The notes below the pieces were generated by a model. That model saw nothing but the letters and a program-made list of their open reading frames with translations, was not told the DNA's origin and ran no database searches. From Amylostereum areolatum (Eukaryota; Basidiomycota; Agaricomycetes; Russulales; Stereaceae), in contig SAXG01000120.1 of NCBI GenBank assembly GCA_012932865.1, positions 19,338 to 83,337 on the forward strand: a DNA stretch of 64,000 bases, read 5' to 3'. The number at the start of each line of letters is the position of its first letter. The first letter of the stretch is position 1. Positions 20,761-32,427 of the stretch are shown here, piece by piece. Made by a program: the position numbers and the translations under genes.

Positions 20761-21959
20761 ATGAGAACATTGAGGGGACTGGGTAAGGTTAGAAGGGAGG
20801 GTGTGTCATGATGCGGGAAGAGTGGGAGAGACTGAATGGGAACGACTCGAACACGTCGTCGTAGTCGTAGAGAAGACCAGACTTTGGTGTCGTGGCAGGC
20901 AATCCATGCACGTGCTTATGTAAGTCAAGTCCGCAATTTCTGCCAAGTCGAACTTGTCATTCTGAGGCAACTACGTACTCGACTTGTCGGTGGCCTCCGA
21001 AAAACACAGCAGGTACAATTTCTATGATACATAACCCTACAAAAGCATTGGTGCCCGTTGCGAATCGAAACAGGACAGCAAACTCAGTTTCCCACAGGAG
21101 GCTCGCACTGCGGCACTCGCGCTCGTCAGCCTCGTCGAGTCTGCCACAGACTCACCGCAACCCAACATCACCCCTTCCAAGCTCGGGTTGCGCCGTCACC
21201 GCGTCACCCTCTCATTATCCTCATTGCGTCCCTCCCTCAGTGTTTGTACCAATGCCTCAAGATCGCGCTTATCGGGATCTAGGGCTACCAGCGCTACTTT
21301 GAGAGCGGTGCCGCGCGGGGCTCTGTCGCTTTTTTGGTGCGTTGTGCATCAAGAAGACTCCGATCTTCTTACCAAGGTGACCCCTCGAGGGATATGCGTG
21401 CGCAACACCCTATGGTGCAATTTGGCTACCGTCCCGAGGTGGGAAGCAGCGGCGCCAGTCGAAGCGAATACACTGTCAACCGAGGGAGCGTCCAAGGCCT
21501 GCTGTTCGTGCGCGGATACAAGGACTGGGACTTCCGTAGGTATGATTGAGTATGTCAGTCTCTCCTATCTCTTGCTGGACGGGAGCTGGCGCTGACGAGA
21601 AGACCGCCGCGGAATTGCCGATGAGATGGCTGAGGCAATTGACGGTGGTTCGACAACTGCAACGGCGGGATGGTGATAGCGACTCGTCGGAGAGAGTCCG
21701 AGGACGACGGCAAGAGTGCGCAAGGATCAACCAACTGGCTGCACATCGAGGAACTCAGGTGAGGACTGCATAATGCATTCTTAGCGGAAAGCTTTGTGCT
21801 GATCATGCATATGTAGCGAGAACCTTGTACCAACACCGGCTTCGCTACCACAGTCTGAACCTGATCGTCTTACAACTGCTCTTCTCGTGGAGAGCGATAT
21901 GTATGTCCTCCCTTTGCTTGTCTGATGCCGTCTGACAAAGGTGCCAGCCCCCGAACCAC
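20761..21959. other. Unassigned stretch upstream of the NUP84-like relic
   Basis: Only short, mutually out-of-frame coding-like pieces are visible, for example SVQGLLFVRGYKDWDFRRYD at about 21490-21549. It may include the decayed 5' end of the NUP84-like copy, but I cannot show it. Confidence 0.35.
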
Positions 21960-23010
21960 GCAACGAAGACAACGAGCAGGAGGAGAACACTCTCTGGCTA
22001 GGCAACTGCAGGCAGAACCTCTGGAAGACGGCCAGCACGCGTGCGGCCTTGGGCATGCGTCCCCTCGCCGCCGCCGTCCTCCCTCGAGCTCTCCGCCGAC
22101 GTCGCTGAGTTGCGTCTGGCCCTGACGCGCGCGCGCGAGCACGGTCTCGACGTCGAGCGCGTCGCGGCCGTGACCGCCGAGCACACAATTGAGCACGCGT
22201 TCACGCTGCACCTGCCCACGCGTTCACGCTGCACCTGCCCACGCTCAAGGGGCTGCTCCCGCACATTGCGGCGGGCAAGGACAAGCAGCCAAGCGCGGCT
22301 GAGACACTGCTGCTGCGGTCAATCGAGTGGACGGTGTTCGTGGAGGGAACGTATGTGACCACGTTCAAGCAGATGAACGTCATCCTCCGGTTCTTCCTCG
22401 GTAAGGCCCCCACCTCCCACCGTCAGTTCCGCGTGCGCTGATGGCTGTGTGCATTCTCCAGCGTCCGGACGCGTCCAAGTGGCACATCTACTCTTGCGGA
22501 TGCTGCCGCCCGAGCTCGCGGCCATCCAGGAGCCGGAGGAATGCGCGGCGGGGTACCATCAATACCGGCAGTTTTTCGATGTCTGGGAGGGCATGGAACG
22601 GGCACTGGAGGCGTGCACGCTGGAGGAACCGCAGATGACGTGGGACACGCGCGCGATGGCTGGCAGATTACAGGGTGCGGGCATCTTATTCTCCTTTACT
22701 CATACACCCATCTAACACAAAGGACGGGACAGGTTGTGTTGACTGTGCGAGGGAGAAGATTGTGAAGCTGCTCACGACGGACTGGTTGATCCTGGACTCA
22801 AGGGACGCCGCACCGCGTACGTGTCTCCCGCTTTCATTCTCCATCTCGTCTCCCCCGCCTGACGCCGCGACGGTCCCGCAGATGAACGCTGGTTGCGCCA
22901 GATGTGGCGCAGCCACCAGCTCTACGTCCCCGAGTTCATCTTCCGCCTACACGTGCTCCTCCTCGACCCCCATGCACGCCAGCGCTGTTGCCAACACCAC
23001 CGGGCGAGCA
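21960..23010 (+). pseudogene. Decayed NUP84/NUP107 nucleoporin copy
   Basis: Segments match the Nup84/Nup107 scaffold nucleoporin of the Y-complex: NTLWLGNCRQNLWKTAS, LLRSIEWTVFVEGTYVTTF with NVILRFFL, LLRMLPPELAAIQEPEE with YHQYRQFFDVWEGMERALEA and PQMTWDTRA, CAREKIVKLLTTDWL, and RWLRQ ... LYVPEFIFRLHVLLLD. Introns such as 22400-22457 remain recognisable. A 23-bp exact tandem duplication at 22195-22240 shifts the frame, and after HVLLLDPH the expected ALELAN-type segment is out of frame and soon meets stops; the C-terminal third is missing. Nup84 is normally an essential single-copy gene, so an intact copy should exist elsewhere. Family assignment rests on recognition of these segments, not on a search. 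Confidence 0.65.
22195..22240. repeat. 23-bp perfect tandem duplication disrupting the NUP84-like relic
   Basis: Two adjacent copies (22195-22217, 22218-22240) of a unit starting ACGCGTTCACGCTG. 23 is not a multiple of 3, so the duplication shifts the reading frame. Confidence 0.9.
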
Positions 23011-23713
23011 TGAACACGGAGATGAAGAGGTGGTGGCCGAGGAGCCATTGGCAGCAGGGAAGCGGGCTTGAGGTGCTGAAGGAGACATGTGTTGTATCTA
23101 TATATGAAGGAAGGGAATCATTGACTCTGTGCGGTGCTCACTACTGTAGCAGCTTTTTGTTGCTATTGAATTACAGGCTGTACTCATACAGCTACTTATT
23201 CTAATTCCCCAAGGGAGGATGAATGTAGGGGGTTGGGATGGAGTGTTACCATGAGGAAAGAGGGTGTCGAGACACCACAAGGTCGGACTTCGGCCGGACA
23301 CGTGTCGGGTGCAACACTGCTTTCGAGGAGACCGGCTGGATCGACTGCAATCCTCCACAATCGACCCGGATACACATTCGAAGGATTGTCGGAGGTGTTC
23401 TCAACGTGTTCTCAACGTTGCATCAAATTGCATCAAGGCCAAGTATACTAAGCAAGCTGCGGTATCTAAAAATCGCGCGCAATCGCGCTCGCCAGTGAGA
23501 CTGACTACATGACTCTATCTGAACCTAGGCCAAAATCCGGGTTTCTCACCGGGAGTCACGTGTTGAACCAAAGTCTCCCCGTGACCTTCTTACTAGACTT
23601 TCTCCGGATCCCAAGATTCCCAACTCGATTCTTCGGAACTGTCTTTGACTTCGAATCTTTCTCTCTCGCTGGCAGCTGCTGTCCGGACTTTTTTGTTCTG
23701 TTTTTTTTTGCTT
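23011..23713. other. No gene recognised
   Basis: Contains short open frames only. A stretch with AT-rich pyrimidine runs (about 23690-23710) precedes the dispersed repeat. Confidence 0.4.
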
Positions 23714-23880
23714 ACATGACTGCTACATAGCTATGGCGGTCGAGACGTTGCAAAAATACCGCCCGAACTTTCGCCGCGTCAAAACTCTTTTCGTCACAAA
23801 TTCAAACCTTTCTGTCCCAACTTCAAACCTTTTCGTCACATCTTTCACTCCCGAAAACTTTTTGTCCCACATTTACATTT
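23714..23880 (+). repeat. Dispersed repeat, copy A
   Basis: Shares a block beginning with ATGGCGGTCGAGACGTTGCA and continuing through ACTTTCGCCG and CAAAACTCTTT-type units with 56880-57045 on the opposite strand. The block contains reiterated AACTTTTCGTC-like units. Family unknown. Confidence 0.65.
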
Positions 23881-24020
23881 ATTTCCGAATACATCTTTTT
23901 ACTGCACATATATTTACGTTCTTGTGGCTATCCTCGGCCTCTCTTCCCTCCTCGGCCCCTCACGAGTCATGCTATTGCCCAACTCCGTAGGTCACAGTAC
24001 TGTCGATTTCCGGCCCCTTC

Positions 24021-24101
24021 CGAGATTGGATCAGGACCCCCTTCAATTCTGTTGGATTTTGCGAGATCCAACGGATTGAAGGGGGTCCCGATCCAATCTC
24101 G
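24021..24101. repeat. MITE-like long hairpin
   Basis: An 81-bp near-perfect palindrome with about 37-bp arms: it opens CGAGATTGGATCAGGACCCC and closes with the complement GGGGTCCCGATCCAATCTCG. The loop is only a few bases. Likely a minute inverted-repeat element or foldback remnant. Confidence 0.75.
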
Positions 24102-24195
24102 TCATGTGGTCTCTGTCTTGTTGGCATCGGATGAGCCCGTCGTGCTCATAGGCCCCTACGCGCAGGCGCAGCGGCATCCCTGACGTTTCCAACGC

Positions 24196-26193
24196 CTGCC
24201 AAGACCGTCGACCAAGCGCAAGCGATCCTCACTTTCGTCGACGCCATCGCAGAGAAGACACTCAGCTCGACCGTGACCCTCACCGCGGGACATGGTTGCG
24301 GCAAGTCTGCAACCCAGTTGGCCTGGCCATCGCCGTGGCGCTCGCGCATGGCTACTCGAACATCTTCATGACAAGTCCGAGCCCGGAGAACTGGATCGCC
24401 GTTCGCCAAGGCGCGGTTCGACGTGCGGGGGCTGACGGAGGAGGAGAACATGATCCAGTGCGTCTTCGTGTTTTGCATGTGTCGGGTTCTTGCGACTGAC
24501 ATCGGACGACGGTTAGGACGATCAACGAGGTCGTCGTGCTGGATACGAGCAACGCGTGGCGTCTGCATACGGTGAGTGCTTCGAGGGCCCACGAGAGCTT
24601 GGTACGAATGCGCTGACGCTGTTTGAAGACACTGTTTGAGTTCATATTCAAGGGTATGGACGCGCTTGGCTACAAAGAGCACCTCGACTATGACATCGCG
24701 CAGAGCACGAACCCGGATTTCAACAAAGCCATCGTGCGCGTCAACGTGTTCCGCCAACACAGGCAGACCATCCAGGTGCGTATCGGGAGACATATGGAAA
24801 CAAAACCCTTCTCTAACGTGAAGTACAGTACATCCAACCCCAAGACGTCCATGTCCTCGGCCAGGCGGAGCTCGTGATCATCGGCAAGGCCGCCGCCATA
24901 CCACTTCCACTCGTCCGCAATCTCATCGGCCCTTACCTTGTCTTCCTCGCCTCCACCATCAACGGCTACAAGGGCACCGGCCGTTCTCTCTCCCTCAAAC
25001 TCATCCAACAACTCCGTGAGTCAACGGCCATCCTTGTTGAAGGACGTTGCCTCCGAACCCGGCACGTCGTCCTCCAAAAAGGCCACCCATACCGCGGCCC
25101 CCAAGGCGCGCTCGCTCCGCGAGATAAAGCTGGAGACCCTGATCCGGTATGGCGCCGGGGATCACGTGGAAAGGTGGCTGAACAGGCTGCTCTGCCTGGA
25201 CGCGATGACGGTGCCGCGTTCGATGGCCCACGGAACGCCCCACCCGTCTCAATGCGAGCTCTTCTACGTCTCCCGGGACACCTTGTTCTCATACCACCCC
25301 GCGTCCGAGGTCTTCCTCCAGCGCATGATGGCGCTCTACATCGTGTCCCACTACAAGAACCAGCCCAACGGCCTGCAGCTCATGTCGGACGCACCCGCCC
25401 ATCATCTGTTTGTTCTTCTTCCGCCTTTGCGGGACGATGAAACACATTTTCCGGAACCGCTCGTGGTCCTTCAGGTTGCGTTAGAGGGGAACATCAGCCG
25501 TCAATCCATCATGGACGGGCTGAGTCGAGGCTTGAGAGCGGGCGGAGATCTGATTCCATGGCTGGTCGCGCAACAGTTCTAGGAGAGCAAGTTCGCCCTG
25601 ATGAGCGGGGCGAGGGTCGTCAGGATCGCGACGCACCCCGATTATGCCAACGCACGTTTCCTCGTGGATACCCTGTCCTCGTAAAACTGACCACGGTTCA
25701 TGTAGATGGGGTACGGTGCTCGTGCGCTCAAAGCATTGAACATGTACTACTCCGGAGAGTATTTCAATCTCGACGAGGCTCCCGAGAAGAGACGTCGTAT
25801 CCAGATGCAGTGGCCATACTAGTAGACAGTGTGCACCTTTCTTCCGCTCCCCATCCACAACGCGATCTCACCAATGCGTCTTGGATGCAGTCAACGGATC
25901 TGTTAACCGACAACCTCACTGTCCAATCGGCTGCGGCCATGCCTCCACTGTTGCAGCGGCTCACCGAACGAAAGCCTGAAACACTGGATTACCTCGGTGT
26001 GTCCTACGGGCTTACACAGCACCTTCTGAGGTTGGGCTTCCGCCGTCCACCCGTCGTCACCACTGACCGTCGGTCAAACCCGCAGATTCTGGAAATGAGC
26101 CGGCTACGTCCCTCTCTACGTGCGTCAAACCCAAAGCGAGCTCACGGGCAAACACACCTGCGTCATGGTCCGGAGACTGAACCGTCGGGCGAT
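24196..26193 (+). pseudogene. Decayed NAT10/KRE33 rRNA/tRNA cytidine acetyltransferase copy
   Basis: Matches the RNA N4-acetylcytidine synthase family (nucleolar, 18S rRNA and tRNA): KTVDQAQAILTFVDAIAEKT, Walker A GHGCGKSA, HGYSNIFMTSPSPEN, TLFEFIFKGMDALGY, AAAIPLPLVRNLIGPYLVF, SINGYEG-like TINGYKGTGRSLSLKLIQQL, HLFVLLPPLRDDE, the acetyltransferase part RVVRIATHPDYAN and GYGARALKALNMYY, and LGVSYGLTQHLL. The N-terminal ~250 residues and the C-terminal tail are absent. Lesions: a one-base shift after Walker A (about 24312), an unrelated ~245-bp block at about 24382-24626 splitting SPEN from TLFEF, an in-frame TAG at 25581-25583 and TGA at 26096-26098. One intron (after DYAN) has a GC donor. 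The gene family is essential, so a functional copy is expected elsewhere. Confidence 0.85.
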
Positions 26194-26352
26194 GGCGAGT
26201 TGTAGCTGGGTGAGTTCGCGAAGGGTTCGTGCGTCGGGCATTCTCCCGTGGCCAATGCGCACAATGCGACGGCTCCACCCAGATTTCCGTCACGTTCATA
26301 GACTCGTGTATTGTGTCCCCGCTCCTCGCCAAAACATTTGTTTGTATTCCTA

Positions 26353-28942
26353 CTAGTACATGATGATGTGAATATATAAACTGTCCCAAAGACTAAAGTA
26401 TGTATTTGCTATGTCAAGGTGTAAGAAACCACAATCTGACGGAAGAAAACAAACCACGTACTTCATCCTACAAGCAGTGGTAACCTGGGTGTGTGTGACA
26501 ACGTTTGCGCGCGACCACTGACCCCGGAGGGCATTATCCTTCGCGCACGTCTTCCATGACTTGGGCCTCTCTGCACAAAGACGGCCAAGGGTCGTCCCAT
26601 GAAATACGGTGGCAGCATCCCATATCCAATGTGTGTTTTCCGCCATCTCTAAGATCACCTTGAAGTCTGAATAGAAAAAGTTCGACTCGTCGTCTTCGAT
26701 CTACTAACCAGTGAGCTCAGTCATGGGGTTATATGCAGGATGCACTCACCATGTCGGAGCGGGAGGAGATCCATCCCATTGTCACGGTATCGTCACGGTC
26801 AGTGTGAGCAGGTGCACCATATGCAAACGACGCAAACACGGACGGGTCTGGGAAGCCGAGTGGGTTGAGTATCTTTGAGTCGCGTGCGACAGCCTAAGTC
26901 AAGACGGTCGGTATGATCCTTAGAGATGGACAGATATAAGGTAGCGTACAAATTTCTTTCTTGCGAGGTGGGGAAGAAACCCTTCTAGCAGAGCAAAATT
27001 GCAGGCCTGTATCACTGGAGAACCATGCATCAGTAAAAGAAGTCGCTCGCTCTTGAAACCGATACTTACAGCTCTTGTTTTTCTGGATTTCAACACGCAG
27101 AGATGTCTGCTCGGAAATCTTGAGTTTAGTTGACTCGCGCGCATTTGGACCAGCCTCTTGAACAGGAAGTTGGGGAGTATGGGCAACACCGCCTGTCACT
27201 GCTGTACCCCAGCCACTCTTGATCATAGATCCTTCGTAATGGAACCCTCGCTTGAGTGCCTCGCGGTTTCTGTGTTAGATGGTGAGCGATGAACCATAAA
27301 CATGTAGAAGAAACCTACTGCAAGTACTCCATGATGCCCTGGGCCTCCAGATGCACTTGGCTTTGGCTGACTTCAGACGCCAAAGCTGTTAGGTGATCCG
27401 CATTGTAGATGGCTGCCCCAAACTAAGAACCAATGAGATAATGTGACAATTAGTGCACACAGATAACACATGATATGCTTCTCCTCAATTTGGGCACCGG
27501 TCTGGACACCACAAGTGGCTTCATAGAGAATGACGGACACCATCTCGCCATCACGCTTGGGCTTCACGATCCAGGTCCACGATGAATCTAGGACAACAAC
27601 CTCATCTTTAGAAATCGCACCAGTACTTAGGCCAAGCGAAAGGATGTCTGGGCTCTCAACAACGAACTTCCGTTGGAGATTCTTAGCGTCTTCCTTTGAA
27701 ACTCTGGATGTGCGATATTCAGTGTCAAAATTGATGAGAATAAATTAGGAATTATACCGTTTACATGGTATCCAAATTGCCCCATCGTAGGCCATTTGGC
27801 CCACCTTTCGCCAGGCCTGTATCAGAGACGCTTTCTCCTTGGCAAACTGAACAGCAGCCGAAAGAGTCGCGCTGGCACCGCTGATTTGGGTGTACGTGCG
27901 GGTGGGCCCGGGCGGACGCGACTCCGACTCAGTGACCAGGTTCAGGAAGCCTCGAAGAAGTTGCTGCCTGAACGTTTTGGGATCATTACAGTTGACGTCG
28001 TCCGCCTCACACTAAATTGGTCAGTAACAATAAAGGTTTGTAGGGTGGAGAAGCTCCACCTTGTTCCAAAGTGTCTCCCAGTCGTAGCCCTGCAAACCGA
28101 GTTAGTTTCGTAGTCAGAGAGGTAAGACAATAATTATAAGACGTACAACAGTCCGGTTTGGCAGTTTCTGGCCCGACGGCGAGATTTTCCCTGTAGAATG
28201 ACAGTCATCCAGAGAAAGCCCGTTGATCTGGCGACAGTAGTGCGGCTTCAAGGCCGGCCGGAAGTGGTCATGGTAGAATCCATACGGTGTGATAAGACCA
28301 TACTTCGCCTCGTTGATCTCATGCTCTGTACCGAGCGGGGGAGTGACCCAGTCCGCGGCGATCTCCTGGTAGATGAGGTTGATCGACTTCTTGTATCCCT
28401 TATCGAACATTGTGTGGCCCTCGTTGGGCTCGAGTCGAAAGTCGTCGCGCTTGAATACAGGTTTAAGTCCCCGTATCTCTCCCGGGCACATGTAACCATG
28501 TGCGGGGTGACGAATCTTCGGACCTAAGAAACTTCTTAGAGAATACGAACACAAGAGAAAATTGGGAACTACCTGACGCTGGGTCCATGGGATCGTCGTC
28601 GTCCGACAATGGGGTGAGTGGAGTCAAAGGTCTGTCTAGTAGATTTTAGCAGCCAGTTCTACAGAACTGTTTTGGAATCATAAAAATACCTTGGGTGATG
28701 TATGCTTGAAAGGCCATGTAATGGTCAAGATCGGGGACTTCGTGTTCCGGCCATTTGGGAGCTGGATCCTTTGGGAGAGCCTCCACATCAAGGCCTCCAG
28801 CCAATTCCATGGTCTGGACATCATTGTTGGGGTTGACGGCCATATGCTGTGTCTCTCGCACCAGCTCGTCGATGATTCGGGCTTGGTCACGTTCAAATTG
28901 TGTAGATGTTTCCGCACGGGGTCGTTTGTATAGCTGAGACAT
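26353..28942 (-). CDS. Hypothetical protein with a 2OG-Fe(II) dioxygenase-like C-terminal domain
   Basis: At least ten exons. Clean ones: 28942-28690, 28635-28573, 28523-28147, 28089-28060, 28011-27765, and one from 27701 to about 27470 (its donor is unresolved); the rest continue to 26353. The N-terminus is MSQLYKRPRAETST, charged and without a signal peptide. The C-terminal part has GAPAHTDRDDTVTMGWIS (H-x-D) and, about 50 residues later, WIWDAATVFHGTTLG with a distal His, the spacing of a double-stranded beta-helix iron dioxygenase. Similar proteins are abundant in mushroom genomes, and some belong to TET/JBP-like families spread with KDZ transposons; membership here is inference. No stop or frameshift was found in the resolved exons, so the gene looks alive. 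Substrate unknown. Confidence 0.55.
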
Positions 28943-29600
28943 CGTGGTGCTGGGAAGGGGGTGTATGCTGTTAGTTCACGAGCATCATCAATATCTATGC
29001 TATACTCACCAGGCGAGGAAGCAAAGCACGTAGAGGCAGAGAGGTAGTGGAGATCGATGATGATGGTGCAAACGAAGCCACGATCAAGTCCGTCTGCACG
29101 CGTCAAGTGTGACTTCAACTCGTTTATCTGCTCTTCCAACTCTCATCACCCCTGGGCCCCCACCCTCCTGTACGCGTTCAAATCGCTGGCCATTCCAACA
29201 GCAGAATTCAAGGCGCATTTTTCCTTTGTCTCCGATCGAGTTTGACTCATCTCATTATTTGTTTCTTCCCGCTAGTTACGCTGCAACGGCGTCCAGTGTC
29301 TCTCCCAGTCCCCGGAATGTTGACCACCGCTCTTTATGGCGACTCTTCAAGGTCAAAGCCTACGCGATTCCGGTTAGGACAAACACTATAACTTGGTGCG
29401 TTTATTGGGTCTTTGTTTTCTTCTTTCCCACCAATTGACCTCCTCCGTCACGACTCGTGTGCACCCCCTCATAGTTGCAGGCCCACTGTCCGATCCTTCG
29501 CACCGCCCCCACACGACCACCGCTCTCCGTCCACTGGCCTCATTTATTGCGCAGCTGCCCTATTCTGCCCGCACCTCAACCGTGCGCCACGTCGCTGAGC
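28943..29600. other. Intergenic, no gene recognised
   Basis: Upstream region of the dioxygenase-like gene. Pyrimidine-rich from about 29100. Nothing else supportable. Confidence 0.4.
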
Positions 29601-30392
29601 GCACGGAATGGTGCCCACAGCCCTACCATCCCCTCCTCCATGCGTACCACCCCGACCACGATCACCTATGTCCTCACCCCGCCTCGCACCCGCTCCCACG
29701 TGTCCCACCCGTGTCCTTACCCAACGCCCAACACTCCCTCCCCACTGCGCCGCCGCGCCCTCAGCCTCGGCCTCGCCCACCTCCCCTCCCGCTCCTCCCT
29801 TGCCTCCTCTTCCTCCACGAACCCTTCCATCTCCTCCACCCCCTCCCACCGTCCCTCCTACGCCCGCAGCTCCAGCCTAACCCTCATCCTCCCCACCCCC
29901 GTTTGTCCCACCCTCGCCATGTCCCCTTCTCCCACCTCCCCATAGCCCCTCAAAACCCCCCTACACGCACGCCCACACTCTCAGCGCAGGCCCCGGTCCC
30001 AGTACCATCAACCTCGACTTCCTTTGAGCCCCCTCCCGCTCAGAGCGTCTCCTCCGCGAGACCCTCTGCTGCAACTCCCAGCACAAATCCGGCCGCCATC
30101 TCCGAGTCGCTCTCCCCCCACACCCGCATGCGCCGTGCAGGGTCCTACTTCCACCTGGCGGCCCCGCCCTACGGCGACATGGTCGACTGCTGCATCGACA
30201 AGACAACAATGACAATGACAATGATGACGGCGTGGACGAAGAGGACAACGATGGCCCGTTGCTCTTCGCCACCCAGAAACACGCCCTGCCCCTCTATCGC
30301 GCGTCCAAGAGCACCGTCGACGCCCCCAGAGGCCGCAGCCCCGCCCCCGACGGAAAGCGCGGCGAGTGAAGATCCCGATTTCATGACCTCCT
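29601..30392 (+). other. Pro/Ser/Thr-rich coding-like debris
   Basis: C-rich low-complexity sequence that stays open in several frames at once, so open length is no evidence. Two pieces look protein-like but lie in different frames: RMRRAGSYFHLAAPPYGDMV and a following DNNDNDNDDGVDEEDNDGPL. Could be the broken 5' part of the F-box-like relic or a separate dead gene. Confidence 0.3.
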
Positions 30393-31160
30393 TCAGCAAT
30401 GACTATCGCGTTCCTGTGCTCTGGCCTGTGGGGCCACGAAGACGAGCTTCGCGTCTGGAACTGGAAGACGGGTGTGACGGAATTGGTAAGATAAAACCTC
30501 CACTTGATGTCCACACCGTCGACAGTCGGCTGATCTCCCGCTCGCGCCTCAGGATCTCAAAGCAAAAAGCCTCGATGGCTTCGTCTTTCTCGATGACGTG
30601 CACGCCGTCGTCTCCCGTGCCCACCAACCGACCAATAACGCCTCCTTCGCCCAATCGGCTCACCTCGCCATCCACGCCCTCAGGCTGGGTGACTCCACTC
30701 CAGCCCCTCCCGTCGGTCTGGCCCTTCCAGCTGCCAACCCCCTCGACAACACCAACATCTCCCTCCGCATGGCAGCCTCGGCCTACGAGCCCGATGTGCC
30801 GAGACGCGCATCCTTGCGCTCGAGATGTCTCTCAAATGGCCCTCATTTGGCTCCGCCCGCCTCGTGCACGTCCTCGCCGGGCCTCGCGCTACGGACGCAG
30901 ACGATGGCATCATCGCCGACTCGGAGGTGCCATGGGAGGACTGGGGCCCGGACGCTTCCCGCGTGCTCGCAGTCGAAGATGCCTGGAGCGCGCACTACGT
31001 CCGCACCGCCATCGCGGGCACGCGCTGCATGCTCCCGCTCTGGTCGCGCGAACGCGTGCTGAAGACCGTGGACACTCACTCCCCGCGCCTCCTCGCCGCG
31101 CGTGCGGCCAAACCCCCGGCGGAGCGGTGGGAGGTTGTGAGCACGGCGTCCTCACTCTGA
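30393..31160 (+). pseudogene. F-box-like protein of mushroom-expanded type, truncated and frameshifted
   Basis: Reads LWGHEDELRVWNWKTGVTEL, an intron (GTAAGA donor at about 30486, acceptor before GATCTC at about 30555), then DLKAKSLDGFVFLDDVHAVV, HLAIHALRLGD and NPLDNTNISLRMAASAYEPD. The rest, ETRILALEMSLKWPSFGSAR, VPWEDWGPDASRVL and GTRCMLPLWSRERVL, is in another frame, so a frameshift (or undetected intron) lies near 30800. This architecture is typical of lineage-expanded Agaricomycete F-box proteins whose N-terminal F-box is followed by WD-like strands. The F-box itself is missing. Probably a relic. Confidence 0.55.
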
Positions 31161-32371
31161 CGTCGGTTCACAATATTGTGGCCACCTGGACGGACCGCAC
31201 GCCTTCCGTTGACAAGTCAGCCAAATCGTCGGACACCAGGTCTTATGTTTCAGCAAACAGTCCAAGCACCCTGGAGAAAACCTGCTGACGAAAATAATCT
31301 TTCGACACCATGTTCGGGGGAGACATCCCTCAGCTTGAACGCTTTCCTTATGTATAGGACTGCTATAGTATCTGAACATTCACGTGCCTCTCCCATGCCG
31401 TTCGCAAAGATGCCAGGTACTGCTGTACCCTCATATGCTCCTCTTATCCGAATCGTCAATCGCACCTGGCGGAGGTCGTGGCATCGTCACCTTGGATCTT
31501 CTCAAGTGTACGGAAGTTCGATCGATTCCCTCTCCAATGCGCCCGATTGCTCGAGACGACGTTGGCACCATTGCAGCAAGGATGCAGAGCGAAGCCGCTG
31601 AGGCAACCGGCGGCGGAGAATTCGGCGACATGAGGTTGATGGAAACACTCTGCCCCTTCCAATTGCTTTATGGACAGTCCCTCGGGGCGCAAGAGCGGCT
31701 CGCGCAGGAACAATGCTTCTACCCCCTCGGACACACCCAGAGCCCCGAGTAGCGGCACCTGACGCACAGCCCGCACCTGTCCTCTTTCTTGTCCTCCTAG
31801 AGCGCGTCTTAGGCCCATCCGCCCACACACCCCACGCATTCCGACAGCTGGAGGGAGATCCGTGAGTGTGGGGGAACCGCTAGAAAAGGACAAAGGTGAG
31901 CCGCATATACCTCGACACCTTTGAAAAATACTCACCATCTTCGCATCACCGTTCCCCACGCGAACGTCAGTCGTGACGTGGTACTCCCTCATTCCCTCCC
32001 TCCCCCGATGCACTCCCTCAACACACCCACAATGCGAACAACGGCGTGAACGTGTTCTGCTCCGCTTGCGCTTGCAATGCCGCCGCGAGCCCCGCGTTCC
32101 CCGACACCTCCACCGCCTTGACCTGCTTCCTTCTCCGCTCCGCAATCTGCGTGCGCTTCTGCGCGATGAGCTCAGTCGAGCGCTCCTCCCAAACGTGTGC
32201 CCCAGTAGCCCGCAAACCCGAGCGCGCCCATGGTGAGAACGTGGCCTCCCGGGTCTTTACGCGCAGGGAAATTCGAAAGCGTCCCGGTCAAAACCAACGG
32301 GGAGAGCACGCATCAGTTTGGGGTGGCGAGGCGAGGGATGTGTAGGTCAGTCTTCGGGATCGGGAGGTGAG

Positions 32372-32427
32372 GCGGGCAGGCGGGCAGGGGCGCGGCGGCG
32401 GGCAGGGGCGTGGCGGCGGGCAGGTGA
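32372..32427. repeat. GC-rich minisatellite, 18-bp unit
   Basis: About three units of GGCGGGCAGGGGCGYGGC-type sequence in tandem. Confidence 0.7.

Noticed and set aside
29393..31288. A 631-codon open frame on the plus strand
   Set aside because: Runs through C-rich low-complexity sequence, an intron of the F-box-like relic and several frames. The composition keeps it open; no domain is visible.
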